DNA of 64,000 bases from Armatimonadota bacterium (GCA_031432545.1 JAVKGX010000005.1:62001-126000); one strand, 5' to 3'. Positions 1 through 9,278 are shown, counted from the first letter of the stretch. Numbers and translations: made by a program. The notes: generated by a model from the letters alone, not told the origin.

Positions 1-147
1 GGTCGGCGGCGGCCCCAGGTCGCTCGATCCCAGCGAGAGGTCGATGATCTCGAGCCCCGCCTGGGCCGCGTCCTGCTTGGCTCGGTCCATCAGGAGGAAC
101 ACCGACTCCGGGATCGCCTTCGCCCTGCTGGACATCCATCTGCGCAT
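1..147 (-). CDS. Pyridoxal-phosphate aminotransferase (class I/II), N-terminal fragment
   Basis: Only the first 49 codons lie in the window; the gene continues past the left edge. The start is the ATG read leftward from 147, with an AGGAGG ribosome site about six bases upstream. The N-terminus has a helix (PESVFLLMDRAKQ) followed by EIIDLSLGSSDLGPP. That pattern, an Asp-Leu-(S/G)-x-G-x-(S/P)-D block just after the first helix, is typical of aspartate/LL-diaminopimelate-type fold-I aminotransferases. The substrate cannot be told from this part; the PLP lysine is outside the window. It is divergent from the hydrolase gene on its right. Confidence 0.75.
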   Translation of the reverse strand, partial: MRRWMSSRAKAIPESVFLLMDRAKQDAAQAGLEIIDLSLGSSDLGPPPT

Positions 148-243
148 GAGCAGCCCTCCTCGCTTTTCGTCCAGTTTAGCGTACGCCCCACGCGGCCAAT
201 GCGTCGCAAGGACGCGGTCCGCCTGCCGACGAAAGCTGCTCCC

Positions 244-1029
244 ATGGACGTCGAAGTCTATCGCAAGGCGGTTCGGGTGGGTGGAGCGGGCGGGACGGTG
301 ACGCTGTCGGTCGTGGACGTTCCCGGCGGCCAGCCGGACCGAACGATGGTGTTCGTCCACGGGCTGGGGGGCGAGGCAGGGCACTGGCAGCGGCAGCTGA
401 CGCACTTTTACGGCCGCGCGCGCCTGATCGCCCCCGACCTCCGCGGTCACGGTCGATCGGAACGCCCCCCCGGTGGCTACACGATCGACCGCTTCCGGGC
501 CGACCTCGCGGCCATGATGGATGCGCTGGCCGTCGGGCGGGCCGTGCTCGTCGCGCACTCCTTCGGCGGAGCGGTCGCCGCGGAGTTCGCGGCATCGGCG
601 CCGGAGCGCGTCGAGGCGATCGTGCTGATCGCGACTCCCGCACGGTTTCGGCTGCGCCTGCGCTGGCGGCTCGTGCTGCGTCTGCCCGCGCCGCTGCTGG
701 CGCTGTTGGCGCCGCTGGGCAGCGACCGGGCCGCCGCGCCGGCATACGTCCTCCACCGCTGCTACCGCGAGGCGCTGGTGGGCTGGTCGGGACCTCGGAC
801 GCTGGGTCGGCTGTCGGTGCCGGCACTGGTGGTGTACGGCGACCGGGATCCCACCGTGCACGTCCGATACCTGGAACAGACCGCGCATGCGATTCCGGGT
901 GCGGAGCGCCTCCAGCTGCCGGGGCGACGTCACCTCCTGATGCGCGACGACGCGGAGGAGGTCAACCGCGCGATCGAAGCGTTCCTGGTCCGGCGGCTCC
1001 GAGCCTCTGCGTCGGGAGGTCGGGCATGA
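244..1029 (+). CDS. Alpha/beta-hydrolase fold protein
   Basis: This 261-residue protein has the full alpha/beta-hydrolase signature. An oxyanion-hole VHGLGG lies near residue 38, the nucleophile elbow AHSFGG near residue 103, a late acid in YGDRDPT and a catalytic His in GRRHLL. The elbow has Ala where GHSxGG is usual. The best match is the broad esterase/C-C hydrolase/epoxide hydrolase group; the substrate is unknown. An in-frame ATG at 199 would add 15 basic residues; 244 was preferred because the fold starts there. Neither start has a strong ribosome site. The stop overlaps the next start by 4 nt, so the two genes are probably cotranscribed. Confidence 0.85.
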   Translation: MDVEVYRKAVRVGGAGGTVTLSVVDVPGGQPDRTMVFVHGLGGEAGHWQRQLTHFYGRARLIAPDLRGHGRSERPPGGYTIDRFRADLAAMMDALAVGRAVLVAHSFGGAVAAEFAASAPERVEAIVLIATPARFRLRLRWRLVLRLPAPLLALLAPLGSDRAAAPAYVLHRCYREALVGWSGPRTLGRLSVPALVVYGDRDPTVHVRYLEQTAHAIPGAERLQLPGRRHLLMRDDAEEVNRAIEAFLVRRLRASASGGRA

Positions 1030-1529
1030 GTCGGCCTGCGCTGGAGCCCGACGATGTCGCCCCGCTGCTCGAAGTGCAAGCGCGCAGCTTCGCCCGGGCG
1101 GGACCGCGGATCCGCCAGTCCTATCCACCATCCCGGGCGATGGACGCACGGCGCATGGCCGACTTCCTCGGGTCGCACCGCCACGCGGTGCTCGCCACGG
1201 CGCGCCCGGACGGGCGACCCCAAGCCGCGCCCGTTTCCTACCTCGTGTGGCGAGGAGCCTTCTGGATCGCGCTGGTGGCCGGGGCGCGGGAGCGCAACCT
1301 GCGTGCCAACCCCTACGCCTCGCTCGTCCTGGTGGAAGGCGAGGGCCGACGGCACCGCGCGTTGATCGCCAACGGGCCGGTCGTCCTGCACGATCCCCGA
1401 CACATCCACGAGATCGGCGAAGGGCTCGCGGCCGCCTGGGCGAAGCGGTTCCGCCAGCCGCCCACCTGGGCCGCCGTCCTGGTCGAACTCCGGCCCGCGC
1501 GCCTGTACTCCTACGGTCAGGCATCGTAG
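1026..1529 (+). CDS. PPOX-family (pyridoxamine 5'-phosphate oxidase-like) flavin or F420-binding protein
   Basis: The 167-residue protein has a split-barrel flavin-binding pattern. HRHAVLATARPDGRPQAAPV is followed by the second strand around YLVWRGAFWIAL, then RERNLRANPYASLVL. This resembles the F420/FMN-dependent PPOX-class oxidoreductases of high-GC bacteria, which reduce a cofactor-bound substrate or bind haem or F420. About 35 residues precede the barrel. The ATG lies inside the stop of the upstream hydrolase (ATGA), so the pair is translationally coupled. The exact cofactor and reaction cannot be read from the sequence. Confidence 0.75.
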   Translation: MSRPALEPDDVAPLLEVQARSFARAGPRIRQSYPPSRAMDARRMADFLGSHRHAVLATARPDGRPQAAPVSYLVWRGAFWIALVAGARERNLRANPYASLVLVEGEGRRHRALIANGPVVLHDPRHIHEIGEGLAAAWAKRFRQPPTWAAVLVELRPARLYSYGQAS

Positions 1530-1603
1530 GAGTTCGAGCGGGCCCCGATGGGGCTCGCAGACGAGAAGCTCCAGTTGCGCCTGTATCATTAATAGGCAAA
1601 GAC

Positions 1604-3487
1604 ATGCCGACGGTCGCCAGCCTCGAAGAGAAGTTGCGGGCGCTGCCGCCCAGACCCGGCGTCTACCTGCTGCGCGACGCCGCCGGCAGGGTGATCTATG
1701 TCGGCAAGGCGTCGTCGCTGCGCAGGCGGGTGCGCGCGTACTTCCAGGACCCGATGACGGTGGAGTCACCGCGCACGCGCCACCTCATGGGCAGGATCTT
1801 CGACTTTGACGTCGTGGCCTGCGCCAACGAGGTCGAGGCGCTGATCCTGGAGACGAACCTCATCAAGCAGCACCGGCCCCGGTACAACGTGCGGATGGCA
1901 GACGACAAGGCCTACCCATACCTGAAGCTCACGAACGAAGCCTATCCGAGAATCGTCATGACCCGCCGCATCGCGCGCGACGGTGCCAAGTACTTCGGCC
2001 CGTATCCGTACCACGAACCGAAGCTCGTCGGCCGGACCATCCGCACCCTGCGGAAGCTGTTCAAGTTGCGCACCTGCCACATCGAGATCGACCGCACGCT
2101 GCCCCGTCCGTGCCTCGACTACGCGATCGGCCAGTGCAGCGCGCCGTGCGTCGCGTGGGGCGCCACGCCCGAGCAGTACGCGGAGCAGGTTCGGCAGGTG
2201 GCCCTGTTCCTGGAAGGACGCCAGGAAGACCTGGTTGCCAGCCTCCGCCGCCAGATGGAGGACGCCGCGGCCGCGATGGAGTACGAGCGCGCGGCCGTCC
2301 TGCGGGACCAGATCCGGGCCATCGAGGCGATCCGCGAGCGGCAGCGCATCAGCGGGACGGGGCTGGAGGACCGGGACGTGGTGGGGGTCTACGCGGAAGG
2401 CGACGACGCATGCGCCCAGGTCTTCTTCGTCCGCGACGGCCGGCTGAGCGGCCGAGAACACTTCTTTCTGACCGGCGCGCAGGGGCACTCGACAGCCGAG
2501 GTCGTGCGGAACTTCCTCGAACAGTACTACGAGTTCGCGACGGCGATCCCACGCGAAGTCCTCATCCCGGAGCCCGTCGCGGACCGGGACGTCATCGCCG
2601 ACTGGCTGTCGCAGCGGCGCGGGGGCCGCGTGGCCGTCACCGTACCCCAGCGGGGCGACAAGCGGCGCCTGGTCGAGATGGCGCGGGAGAATGCACGCCT
2701 TGCGCTGGAGCAGGAGCGCGCACGCCTGGTTGGCCGTGAGGGGGCGGCGGTGCGTGCGCTGCAGCAGGTCCTGGAGCTGGACGAACCGCCGTTCCGGATC
2801 GAGTGCTACGACGTCTCCAACTTGCAGCGCGGCGAAGCGGTGGCGGCGATGATCACCTTCGAAGGCGGGAGGCCGAAGAAGGACGCCTACCGGCGTTTCG
2901 GGATCAAGTGGACGGAGGGTCCCGACGACGTGGGGATGCTGCGCGAGACCCTGCGCCGCCGGTTCGTGCGCGCGCGCGAGGAGCAGGACAGACTGGACCG
3001 GGACGAGCCCATCCGGCCCAAGTGGTCGGTGTTGCCGGATCTCCTCGTCATCGACGGGGGTCGGGCACAACTGGCGGCGGCGCAGGAGGTGCTGTTCGAG
3101 TTCAACCTGCCGATCCCCGCGGTCGCGCTCGCCAAGCGGGAGGAGCTGCTGTTCCGGACCGGTCGACAAGAGCCGCTGAGCCTGGGCAAGGACTCCGCCG
3201 CGCTGCACCTGTTGCAGCGCATCCGCGACGAGGCGCACCGGTTCGCCAACGCCTACCATCAGAGACTGCGCGGCCGCAGGATCGTCTACTCGGTGCTCGA
3301 CGAGATCCCGGGGATCGGGGAGAAGCGCAAGCGTGAGTTGATCCGCCGCTTCGGATCAGTCCGCAGGATCCGCGAGAGCACCGAAGCAGACGTCGCCGAG
3401 GTGGTCGGCCCCAAGGTGGCGCGGAAAGTGATGGCGTTCCTGCGGGGCCACGACCTGCCGGCCTATAAGGAGCAAGCGGTCCGGTGA
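1604..3487 (+). CDS. uvrC: UvrABC excinuclease subunit C
   Basis: The protein has 627 residues, a normal UvrC length. It carries out both incisions in nucleotide excision repair with UvrA and UvrB. The N-terminal GIY-YIG nuclease is visible (PGVYLLRDAAGRVIYVGKA, residues about 16-34). It is followed by the conserved MADDKAYPYLKLT and YFGPYP blocks, a Cys cluster (CLDYAIGQCSAPC), a UVR UvrB-binding coiled coil near 200-240, the RNase H-like 3' nuclease (IECYDVSNLQ, LLVIDGGRAQL) and a C-terminal helix-hairpin-helix (IPGIGEKRKREL). The frame is open further upstream, but the ATG at 1604 matches the family N-terminus. No uvrA or uvrB is in the window. Confidence 0.97.
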   Translation: MPTVASLEEKLRALPPRPGVYLLRDAAGRVIYVGKASSLRRRVRAYFQDPMTVESPRTRHLMGRIFDFDVVACANEVEALILETNLIKQHRPRYNVRMADDKAYPYLKLTNEAYPRIVMTRRIARDGAKYFGPYPYHEPKLVGRTIRTLRKLFKLRTCHIEIDRTLPRPCLDYAIGQCSAPCVAWGATPEQYAEQVRQVALFLEGRQEDLVASLRRQMEDAAAAMEYERAAVLRDQIRAIEAIRERQRISGTGLEDRDVVGVYAEGDDACAQVFFVRDGRLSGREHFFLTGAQGHSTAEVVRNFLEQYYEFATAIPREVLIPEPVADRDVIADWLSQRRGGRVAVTVPQRGDKRRLVEMARENARLALEQERARLVGREGAAVRALQQVLELDEPPFRIECYDVSNLQRGEAVAAMITFEGGRPKKDAYRRFGIKWTEGPDDVGMLRETLRRRFVRAREEQDRLDRDEPIRPKWSVLPDLLVIDGGRAQLAAAQEVLFEFNLPIPAVALAKREELLFRTGRQEPLSLGKDSAALHLLQRIRDEAHRFANAYHQRLRGRRIVYSVLDEIPGIGEKRKRELIRRFGSVRRIRESTEADVAEVVGPKVARKVMAFLRGHDLPAYKEQAVR

Positions 3488-3507
3488 AGGTTCGCGGCAT
3501 CTGCCCG

Positions 3508-3537
3508 TTGACGGGCGCGGCCAGCGTGTGCTACAAA
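3508..3537 (+). promoter_or_regulatory. Sigma-70-type promoter for the proC T-box leader
   Basis: TTGACG at 3508-3513 and TACAAA at 3532-3537 are 18 bp apart. They lie just after the uvrC stop and just before the T-box RNA, so transcription would start near 3544. Confidence 0.6.
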
Positions 3538-3544
3538 CGGCGAT

Positions 3545-3816
3545 ACGTGAGGCGACGAAGGGGCCAGTAGGGGAGGCCGGTCCGAAAGCGAGCCGGGCCC
3601 GGCGGGTGTGAGGCCAGGTCGGCACCGCTCCCCCAAACCCACCCCCAAGCCGCGGGTGAGGACGCCGTCGGCCACGACGGCGGGCAAGTCCGCCGGGTGA
3701 GCCCGTGACAGCTCGCAAGAGGTGGTCGGTGCTCGACCCCATGTGCGGAGGGCACCGGCCGAAGCCAAGGTGGTACCGCGGACAGCCTCCGCCCTTGCGG
3801 CGGGGGCATTTTGTTT
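3545..3816 (+). promoter_or_regulatory. T-box riboswitch leader of proC
   Basis: The classical T-box sequence AAGGTGGTACCGCGG lies at about 3767-3781 and is followed at once by an intrinsic terminator. Upstream are the Stem I marks: the loop-E strand AGTAG at 3566-3570, an AG-bulge-like AAAGCGAGCC at 3585-3594 and a distal loop GGGTGTGAGG near 3604-3613. The strands GCCGGTC and GGTCGGC, and GGGGA with TCCCC, close Stem I around them. The loop strand opposite AGTAG reads CAAACCCACCCC; a CCC at 3638-3640 is the likely specifier, matching proline and the proC gene downstream. The specifier call is inference from hand folding. Uncharged tRNA would stabilise the antiterminator and switch on proC. 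Confidence 0.88.
3785..3816 (+). terminator. Intrinsic terminator of the T-box leader
   Basis: GCCTCCGCC and GGCGGGGGC form a 9-bp stem around a short loop and are followed by ATTTTGTTT. The 5' arm can instead pair with the T-box bulge region as antiterminator, the standard T-box switch. Confidence 0.85.
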
Positions 3817-3827
3817 GGAGGCAGGGC

Positions 3828-4646
3828 ATGTACGCACGGATCGATCGCCACCTGGGGTTCGTGGGGGCGGGCAACATGGCCGAAGCGCTGATCGCCGGCC
3901 TGGTCGCCGGCGGATCCGTCGGACCCGAGCGGATCTGGGTGGTCAACCGGTCCGACCGGGCGCGCCTTCAGCGCGTCGTCGGGACTTACGGGGTGCGGCC
4001 CGCGGTCGACAAGGCGGAGCTGTGCGAGCGCGCCGATGTCGTCGTGCTGGCCGTCAAGCCCAAAGACGTCCCGGAAGCCGTCGATCAGCTGAAGCCCCAC
4101 ATCCGATTCTCCCACCGCGTGCTGTCGGTGGTCGCCGGCTTGACGATCGCGTCGCTGGAGGCCTCGTTCCCCCGGGTTGGGGTGGTGCGCGCCATGCCGA
4201 ACACGCCGTCAGCGGTCCGCGAGGGGATCGCGGCGTTCGCGCTAGGATCCTGCTGCACCCGCGACGACGCGGTGTGGACGCAGGCGATTCTGACGTCGGT
4301 GGGAAGGGCCATCGAGGTCCCGGAGCAGCTTTTGGACGCGGTGACCGGGCTGTCGGGCAGCGGTCCGGCGTACGTCTTCTTCCTCGTCGAGAGCATGATC
4401 GAAGCCGGTGTGCGCGCCGGCCTTTCGCCGGACGTGGCCCGCGACCTGGTGATCCAGACCGTGTTCGGTGCGGCGCGGATGCTGCGCGAGACCGGCGCCG
4501 ACCCGGCAGAGCTGCGGCGCCGGGTCACTTCGCCCGGCGGTACGACCATGGCCGGTCTCGGCGCACTCGAGGAACGCGATGTGCGCGGAGCCGTCGTGGA
4601 AGCCGTCCGTCGTGCCGCGCACCGGGCGCGGGAATTGGCGAAGTAG
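3828..4646 (+). CDS. proC: Pyrroline-5-carboxylate reductase
   Basis: This is the last step of proline synthesis: NAD(P)H reduction of pyrroline-5-carboxylate. The protein has 272 residues, a normal length. It has an N-terminal Rossmann motif (GFVGAGNMAEALI), the conserved AVKPKDV block, VVRAMPNTP, and the C-terminal dimer/active-site region LSGSGPAYVF with VTSPGGTTMAGL. The ATG follows a GGAGG site right after the T-box terminator. The frame is open upstream through the leader, but that part is RNA, not protein. It is regulated by the T-box. pheA follows 61 nt later. Confidence 0.96.
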   Translation: MYARIDRHLGFVGAGNMAEALIAGLVAGGSVGPERIWVVNRSDRARLQRVVGTYGVRPAVDKAELCERADVVVLAVKPKDVPEAVDQLKPHIRFSHRVLSVVAGLTIASLEASFPRVGVVRAMPNTPSAVREGIAAFALGSCCTRDDAVWTQAILTSVGRAIEVPEQLLDAVTGLSGSGPAYVFFLVESMIEAGVRAGLSPDVARDLVIQTVFGAARMLRETGADPAELRRRVTSPGGTTMAGLGALEERDVRGAVVEAVRRAAHRARELAK

Positions 4647-4707
4647 CGGCGAGGTCATATGCGGCCGGGCCCTTGACGGGCGAGTGCCCCCCGCAGACGC
4701 TTGAGCC

Positions 4708-5523
4708 ATGCGGGTTGCATTCCAGGGCGAGCGGGGCGCGTTCAGCGAAGAAGCTGCCCGCCACCACTTCGGCGAGGTGGACGCGGTCCCGCACCGCTCT
4801 CTCCGCGACGTCTTTCAGTCCGTGGCCGACGCGAGCTGCGAGGCCGGGATCGTCCCGGTGGAGAACTCCGAGGCCGGGAGCATCAACGAGACGTACGACC
4901 TGCTGCTGCAGTTCCACCACGCGCTGCAGATCGCGGGAGAGTCCACTCTGCGCGTGTCGCACTGCCTGTTGGGGCTACCCGGCACGCGGATCGACGACGT
5001 GCGCCGTGTGTACTCCCATCCCCAGGCACTGGCCCAATGCGACGTGTACCTGTCGCGGCTGGGCGTCGAGTTGGTCCCCTTCTACGACACCGCTGGGTCG
5101 GCGCAGATGCTGGCACGCGAGCGGCCGGCGGACGCGGCCGCGGTGGCCAGCCGTCGGGCCGCCCAGCTGTACGGCTTGGTAATCCTCGCCGAGGACATCG
5201 AGGCCAACCCGATGAACTACACGCGCTTCCTGTCGATCCGCCGTGAACCGCCACCCCGACGCGATCCCAGCAAGACGTCGATCGTCTTCGCCACCGAGCA
5301 CCGACCCGGCGCGCTGTATCGGGCGATGGGCACTCTCGCGCAGCGCGGCCTGAATCTCACGAAGCTGGAGTCGCGGCCGGCCAAGCACACGGTGTGGGAG
5401 TACGTCTTCTACGTCGACTTCGAGGGGCACGCCGACGACCCCCGGGTCCAACACGCACTGACCGCCCTGCGCAAGGAGTGCGCGTGGGCCATCGTGCTGG
5501 GCTCCTACCCGGCGGCGCGATGA
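4708..5523 (+). CDS. pheA: Prephenate dehydratase
   Basis: It converts prephenate to phenylpyruvate in phenylalanine synthesis. The protein has 271 residues: a stand-alone dehydratase without chorismate mutase. The dehydratase domain begins FQGERGAFSEEA and includes the catalytic-region motifs GIVPVENSEAGSI and MNYTRFL. A C-terminal ACT domain (GALYRAMGTLAQRGLNLTKLES, given here in short as GALYRAMG...LTKLESRP) should bind phenylalanine for feedback control. It sits between proC and thrC in a biosynthetic cluster. Confidence 0.95.
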   Translation: MRVAFQGERGAFSEEAARHHFGEVDAVPHRSLRDVFQSVADASCEAGIVPVENSEAGSINETYDLLLQFHHALQIAGESTLRVSHCLLGLPGTRIDDVRRVYSHPQALAQCDVYLSRLGVELVPFYDTAGSAQMLARERPADAAAVASRRAAQLYGLVILAEDIEANPMNYTRFLSIRREPPPRRDPSKTSIVFATEHRPGALYRAMGTLAQRGLNLTKLESRPAKHTVWEYVFYVDFEGHADDPRVQHALTALRKECAWAIVLGSYPAAR

Positions 5524-5569
5524 GCGGGTGCCGCGGTGTCATCCACCGGTCGGCGCCGGAGGCGCTGTC

Positions 5570-6775
5570 GTGAGTTCCCAGCGGCACCCCGCGGGCCGGG
5601 CTTCCTCCGCTTGGGATGCGTCGACACCGTGGCCCGGCGTGCTGGCTGCGTTCGCGGACCGACTTCCGGTTACCGAACGCACGCCCGCCCTGACGCTGCT
5701 GGAGGGCAACACGCCCCTGGTCCGGTCCGTCTCCATGGGACGAGACCTGCCGGGGGCCGAGCTGTGGTTCAAGTGTGAGGGACTCAACCCCACGGGGTCA
5801 TTCAAGGATCGGGGGATGGTCGTCGCCGTGGCCAAGGGAGCGGAAGCCGGAAGCCGAGGAGTGATCTGCGCGTCCACCGGCAACACCGCGGCGTCGGCGG
5901 CGGCCTACGCGGCGCGGGCCGGACTGCAATGCATCGTCGTGCTCCCGGAAGGGACGGTCGCCGCCGGAAAGCTGGCCCAGGCACGTATGCACGGGGCGAC
6001 CGTCGCGACGATCCCAGGGGGGTTCGATCAGGCGCTGGAACTCGTGCGCGAGGCGGCGCCGCGGGGCAACCTGACTCTGGTGAACTCCGTGAATCCGTAC
6101 CGGATCGAGGGACAGAAGACCGCGGCCTTTGAGATCCACCGGGCGCTGGGACGTGCTCCGGACGTCGTGGCCCTGCCGGTGGGCAACGCCGGCAACATCA
6201 CTGCGTACTGGCGCGGGTTCTGCGAGATCCTGCCCCCGGGCGACAGACCCCGGATGTGGGGGTTCCAGGCGGAGGGAGCGGCACCGATCGTGCGTGGCCA
6301 CCCGGTGGACGCCCCGCAGACCGTGGCGACCGCGATCCGCATCGGCAGACCCGCCTCCTGGCAGGGGGCGTTGACCGCTGCGGCGGAGTCCGGGGGCCTC
6401 ATCGCCGAGGTCAGCGACGGAGAGATTCTCGACGCACAGTCGCGCCTGGCCCGCGAGGAGGGGTTGTTCGTCGAGCCGGCGTCGGCAGCCTCGGTTGCGG
6501 GGCTGTTGCGCACGATGCGCGAGGGGGTTCGGGTGGAGGGGACCGTCGTCGCGGTGCTCACCGGCCACGGGCTGAAAGACCCCGCATCCGCCGAACGCGG
6601 TGCCCAACCGATCCGCGTGGCACCGACGGTCGAGGCAATCCTCGGCCTGCTCGCTTTGGCCAAGACGGCATCGTCGGTCGGCTGCCATAAGGCCGCGGGC
6701 GGTTCTCCGACGCACGACCGCCGGATGCGCTACACTTCGGATTCAAGATGCTGCAGATCGGTCTGTTGGGTCTAG
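5570..6775 (+). CDS. thrC: Threonine synthase
   Basis: This PLP enzyme converts O-phosphohomoserine to threonine. The 401-residue protein has TLLEGNTPLVR, the PLP-lysine motif NPTGSFKDRGM, the phosphate-site STGNTAAS and the GLKDP segment near the end. The start is taken as the GTG at 5570 because a GGAGG lies seven bases before it; another in-frame GTG at 5528 has no such site. The last 28 nt overlap hom, which suggests tight coupling. The C-terminal tail (about 35 residues after AILGLLALAK) is Arg-, Ser- and Cys-rich and poorly family-like, so a frameshift near the end is possible but not shown. No homoserine kinase is in the window. Confidence 0.93.
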   Translation: MSSQRHPAGRASSAWDASTPWPGVLAAFADRLPVTERTPALTLLEGNTPLVRSVSMGRDLPGAELWFKCEGLNPTGSFKDRGMVVAVAKGAEAGSRGVICASTGNTAASAAAYAARAGLQCIVVLPEGTVAAGKLAQARMHGATVATIPGGFDQALELVREAAPRGNLTLVNSVNPYRIEGQKTAAFEIHRALGRAPDVVALPVGNAGNITAYWRGFCEILPPGDRPRMWGFQAEGAAPIVRGHPVDAPQTVATAIRIGRPASWQGALTAAAESGGLIAEVSDGEILDAQSRLAREEGLFVEPASAASVAGLLRTMREGVRVEGTVVAVLTGHGLKDPASAERGAQPIRVAPTVEAILGLLALAKTASSVGCHKAAGGSPTHDRRMRYTSDSRCCRSVCWV

Positions 6776-8040
6776 GAAACGTCGGGACCGCCGTCCTGCG
6801 ACGTCTGCGCGCTTTTGCCGTGGAGCTGGCACACCGCGCCGGAACGCCGCTGTCCGTGCGCCGCGTGGCGGTCGCACACCCCGATCGGCCGAGGGCCGTC
6901 GAGCTCGAACGCGGCCTGTTGACAGCCGACGCCTGGGAAGTCGTGCGCGACCCGCACGTCGACGTCGTCGTAGAACTCATCGGCGGCATCGAACCCGCGC
7001 GCGGCTACGTCCTCGAAGCGTTGCGCCGCGGGAAGTCGGTGGTCACGGCCAACAAGCAGTTGATGGCCAACCGCGGCCGCGAGCTGTTGCAGGCTGCCGA
7101 ATCGTCCGGTGCGGATCTGTTCTTCGAGGGCAGCGTGGCCGGCGGTGTCCCGATCATCCGCACGATCAAGGAGTCACTGGCCGGAGATCGGATCCACGAG
7201 ATCGCCGCGATCCTCAACGGGACGACGAACTACATCCTCACCCGCATGCACGAAGAGGGGCTCTCGTTCGGCGAGGCGCTCAGCGAGGCGCAGCGCATGG
7301 GGTTCGCGGAGAGCGACCCGAGTGACGACGTCGAGGGGCACGACGCCGCGGCGAAGATCGCAATCCTGGCCACGGTGGCGTTCAACAGCCGGGTGGTCCG
7401 CAGCGACGTGCACTGCGAGGGGATCGGGGCGATCTCGCCGCGCGAGGTGGCCTACGCGCGCGACCTGGGATACACGATCAAGCTGCTGGCGCATGCCGCG
7501 GACCGCCCCGAGGGGATGGAGGCGGCGGTGTTCCCCGCACTCGTGCCCTCCTCCCATCCCCTGGCGTCGGTCCGCCACGAGCGCAACGCGGTGTGGATGC
7601 GGGCGGAGGCTGCGGGCGAGATCGTAATCTCCGGACGCGGCGCCGGCGGCGATCCGACGGCTTCGGCGGTGCTGTCGGACCTCGTGGCGGTGGCGCGCAA
7701 CCGCAGCCACAACGCACACGGCCGCGTCGCGTGTACCTGCTACTGTGACAAGCCGGTGCGGTCGGCCTCCGAGCGTCTGACGTCGGTCTGCCTGGTGCTG
7801 CGCGTGGCCGACCGGCCCGGCGTCTTCGCGCAGGTCGCGGCGGCGTTTGCAGAAGAAGGCGTCAGTCTGCACTCGATCGTCCAGCAGAACCGGGGCGCGG
7901 AGGCGGACGTCGTCCTGCGCACACATCCGGCGACGGAGCGGTCCCTGCGGGCTGTCCTGCGGCGCCTCGGTGCGATGGAGGTCGTCGCAGGCATCAGTCC
8001 GCTGCTGCGGGTCCTCGACGGGGCACGTCCGGGGCCTTGA
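6748..8040 (+). CDS. hom: Homoserine dehydrogenase
   Basis: It reduces aspartate semialdehyde to homoserine, the branch to threonine and methionine. The protein has 430 residues. The N-terminal NAD(P) site GLLGLGNVGTAVL opens the protein. The catalytic domain shows VVTANKQLMA, FEGSVAGGVPII, LNGTTNYIL and the SDPSDDVEGHDAAAK block with the catalytic Lys region. A C-terminal ACT domain (RVADRPGVFAQVAAAF) suggests threonine feedback. It overlaps thrC by 28 nt and lies 24 nt before lysC, giving a thrC-hom-lysC operon. Confidence 0.96.
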   Translation: MLQIGLLGLGNVGTAVLRRLRAFAVELAHRAGTPLSVRRVAVAHPDRPRAVELERGLLTADAWEVVRDPHVDVVVELIGGIEPARGYVLEALRRGKSVVTANKQLMANRGRELLQAAESSGADLFFEGSVAGGVPIIRTIKESLAGDRIHEIAAILNGTTNYILTRMHEEGLSFGEALSEAQRMGFAESDPSDDVEGHDAAAKIAILATVAFNSRVVRSDVHCEGIGAISPREVAYARDLGYTIKLLAHAADRPEGMEAAVFPALVPSSHPLASVRHERNAVWMRAEAAGEIVISGRGAGGDPTASAVLSDLVAVARNRSHNAHGRVACTCYCDKPVRSASERLTSVCLVLRVADRPGVFAQVAAAFAEEGVSLHSIVQQNRGAEADVVLRTHPATERSLRAVLRRLGAMEVVAGISPLLRVLDGARPGP

Positions 8041-8064
8041 ACCGGCGAGGGGAGCAGGGCCGGG

Positions 8065-9276
8065 GTGCGGATCGTCCAGAAGTACGGGGGTTCTTCGGTC
8101 GCCACGCCGGACCGCATGCGGCACGTGGCGCGCCGCATCGCGCAAACGCGGCGCGGTGGCGCGCAGGTCGCCGTCGTGGTGTCCGCACCGGGGGACACGA
8201 CCGACGACCTGCTGGCGCGAGCCCGCGAGGTCACGGATCGCCCTTGCCGGCGCGAGCTCGACGTGCTGCTGGCGACCGGCGAGCAGCTGGCGGCGGCGCT
8301 GCTGACGATGGCGCTGCACGCGGAGGGGGAGGCGGCCACCTCACTCGTCGGATGGCAGGTGCGCATCCTGACGGAGCCGGTCCACACCCGGGCCCGGATC
8401 CTCGACGTGGAGCGCGGGCGCCTGCTCGACGAGCTCGGCCGCGGCCGGATCCCGGTGGTCGCTGGTTTCCAGGGCGTGTCGGCTGCGGGCGAGATCACGA
8501 CGCTGGGGCGCGGCGGATCCGACACCACCGCCGTCGCGGTCGCCGCGGCGCTGGGTGCCGACGTCTGCGAGATCTACACGGACGTCGCCGGTGTGCACAC
8601 CGCCGACCCGCGTCTGGTGCCCGAGGCTCGCAGGCTGCCGCGGCTGACCTACGACGAGATGCTCGAGATGGCGTCCTCGGGGGCGGTAGTGGTCCACGTC
8701 CGCGCGGCCGAGTACGCGAAGACCCACCGTGTCCGCCTGCACGTGCGCAGCACGTTCGAAGAAGGCGACGGCACGTTCGTCGGGGAGGAACCCATGGAGC
8801 CCATCCGCTCCGTCAACGCCGTGACGCACGACCTCGACGTTTGCAAGATCACCGTGGAAGACCTGCCGGACATCCCCGGCGTGGCCCACCGGTTGTTCGG
8901 GGTGCTGGCGGAGGCCCACGTCAACGTGGACATGATCGTGCAGACCGCCAGCCGCAGCGGGCGCGCCGACATCTCCTTCACGGTGGGCGGCCAGGACGCC
9001 CGCACCGCCGTGGAGTCCGCCGAACGGGTGGCCCGGGAACTCGGCGCGACCCGGGTCCAAGGCGAGACCGGGGTGGCCAAGGTCTCCGTCGTGGGCGCGG
9101 GCATGGTCAGCAACCCCGGCGTGGCGGCGACGATGTTCGGGGCGCTGGCCGCCGAGCGAATCAACATCCAGATGATCAGCACCTCAGAGATCAAGATCTC
9201 CTGCGTGATCGACGCCGAGGAGGTGGCCCGCGCGGTGCGGGCGCTGCATCGGGCGTTCGGGCTCCAAGACGGTTAG
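8065..9276 (+). CDS. lysC: Aspartate kinase
   Basis: It phosphorylates aspartate, the first step to lysine, threonine and methionine. The protein has 403 residues, like the single-function Gram-positive enzymes. It starts with the nucleotide motif [12 protein letters not shown] and shows [13 protein letters not shown] and the substrate block [12 protein letters not shown]. Two C-terminal ACT domains follow (around residues 265-330 and 345-400, the second with VSVVGAGM and [14 protein letters not shown]), the usual allosteric lysine/threonine site. The start is a GTG with a GAGGGGAG site 11 bases upstream. Confidence 0.97.
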   Translation: MRIVQKYGGSSVATPDRMRHVARRIAQTRRGGAQVAVVVSAPGDTTDDLLARAREVTDRPCRRELDVLLATGEQLAAALLTMALHAEGEAATSLVGWQVRILTEPVHTRARILDVERGRLLDELGRGRIPVVAGFQGVSAAGEITTLGRGGSDTTAVAVAAALGADVCEIYTDVAGVHTADPRLVPEARRLPRLTYDEMLEMASSGAVVVHVRAAEYAKTHRVRLHVRSTFEEGDGTFVGEEPMEPIRSVNAVTHDLDVCKITVEDLPDIPGVAHRLFGVLAEAHVNVDMIVQTASRSGRADISFTVGGQDARTAVESAERVARELGATRVQGETGVAKVSVVGAGMVSNPGVAATMFGALAAERINIQMISTSEIKISCVIDAEEVARAVRALHRAFGLQDG

Positions 9277-9278
9277 AG

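Noticed and set aside
9254-9260. An inverted CCGAAC (GTTCGG) in the end of lysC as a partner of the PurBox
   Set aside because: Its distance to the first box is larger than in the Bacillus pairs, the flanks do not match, and it is within coding sequence.
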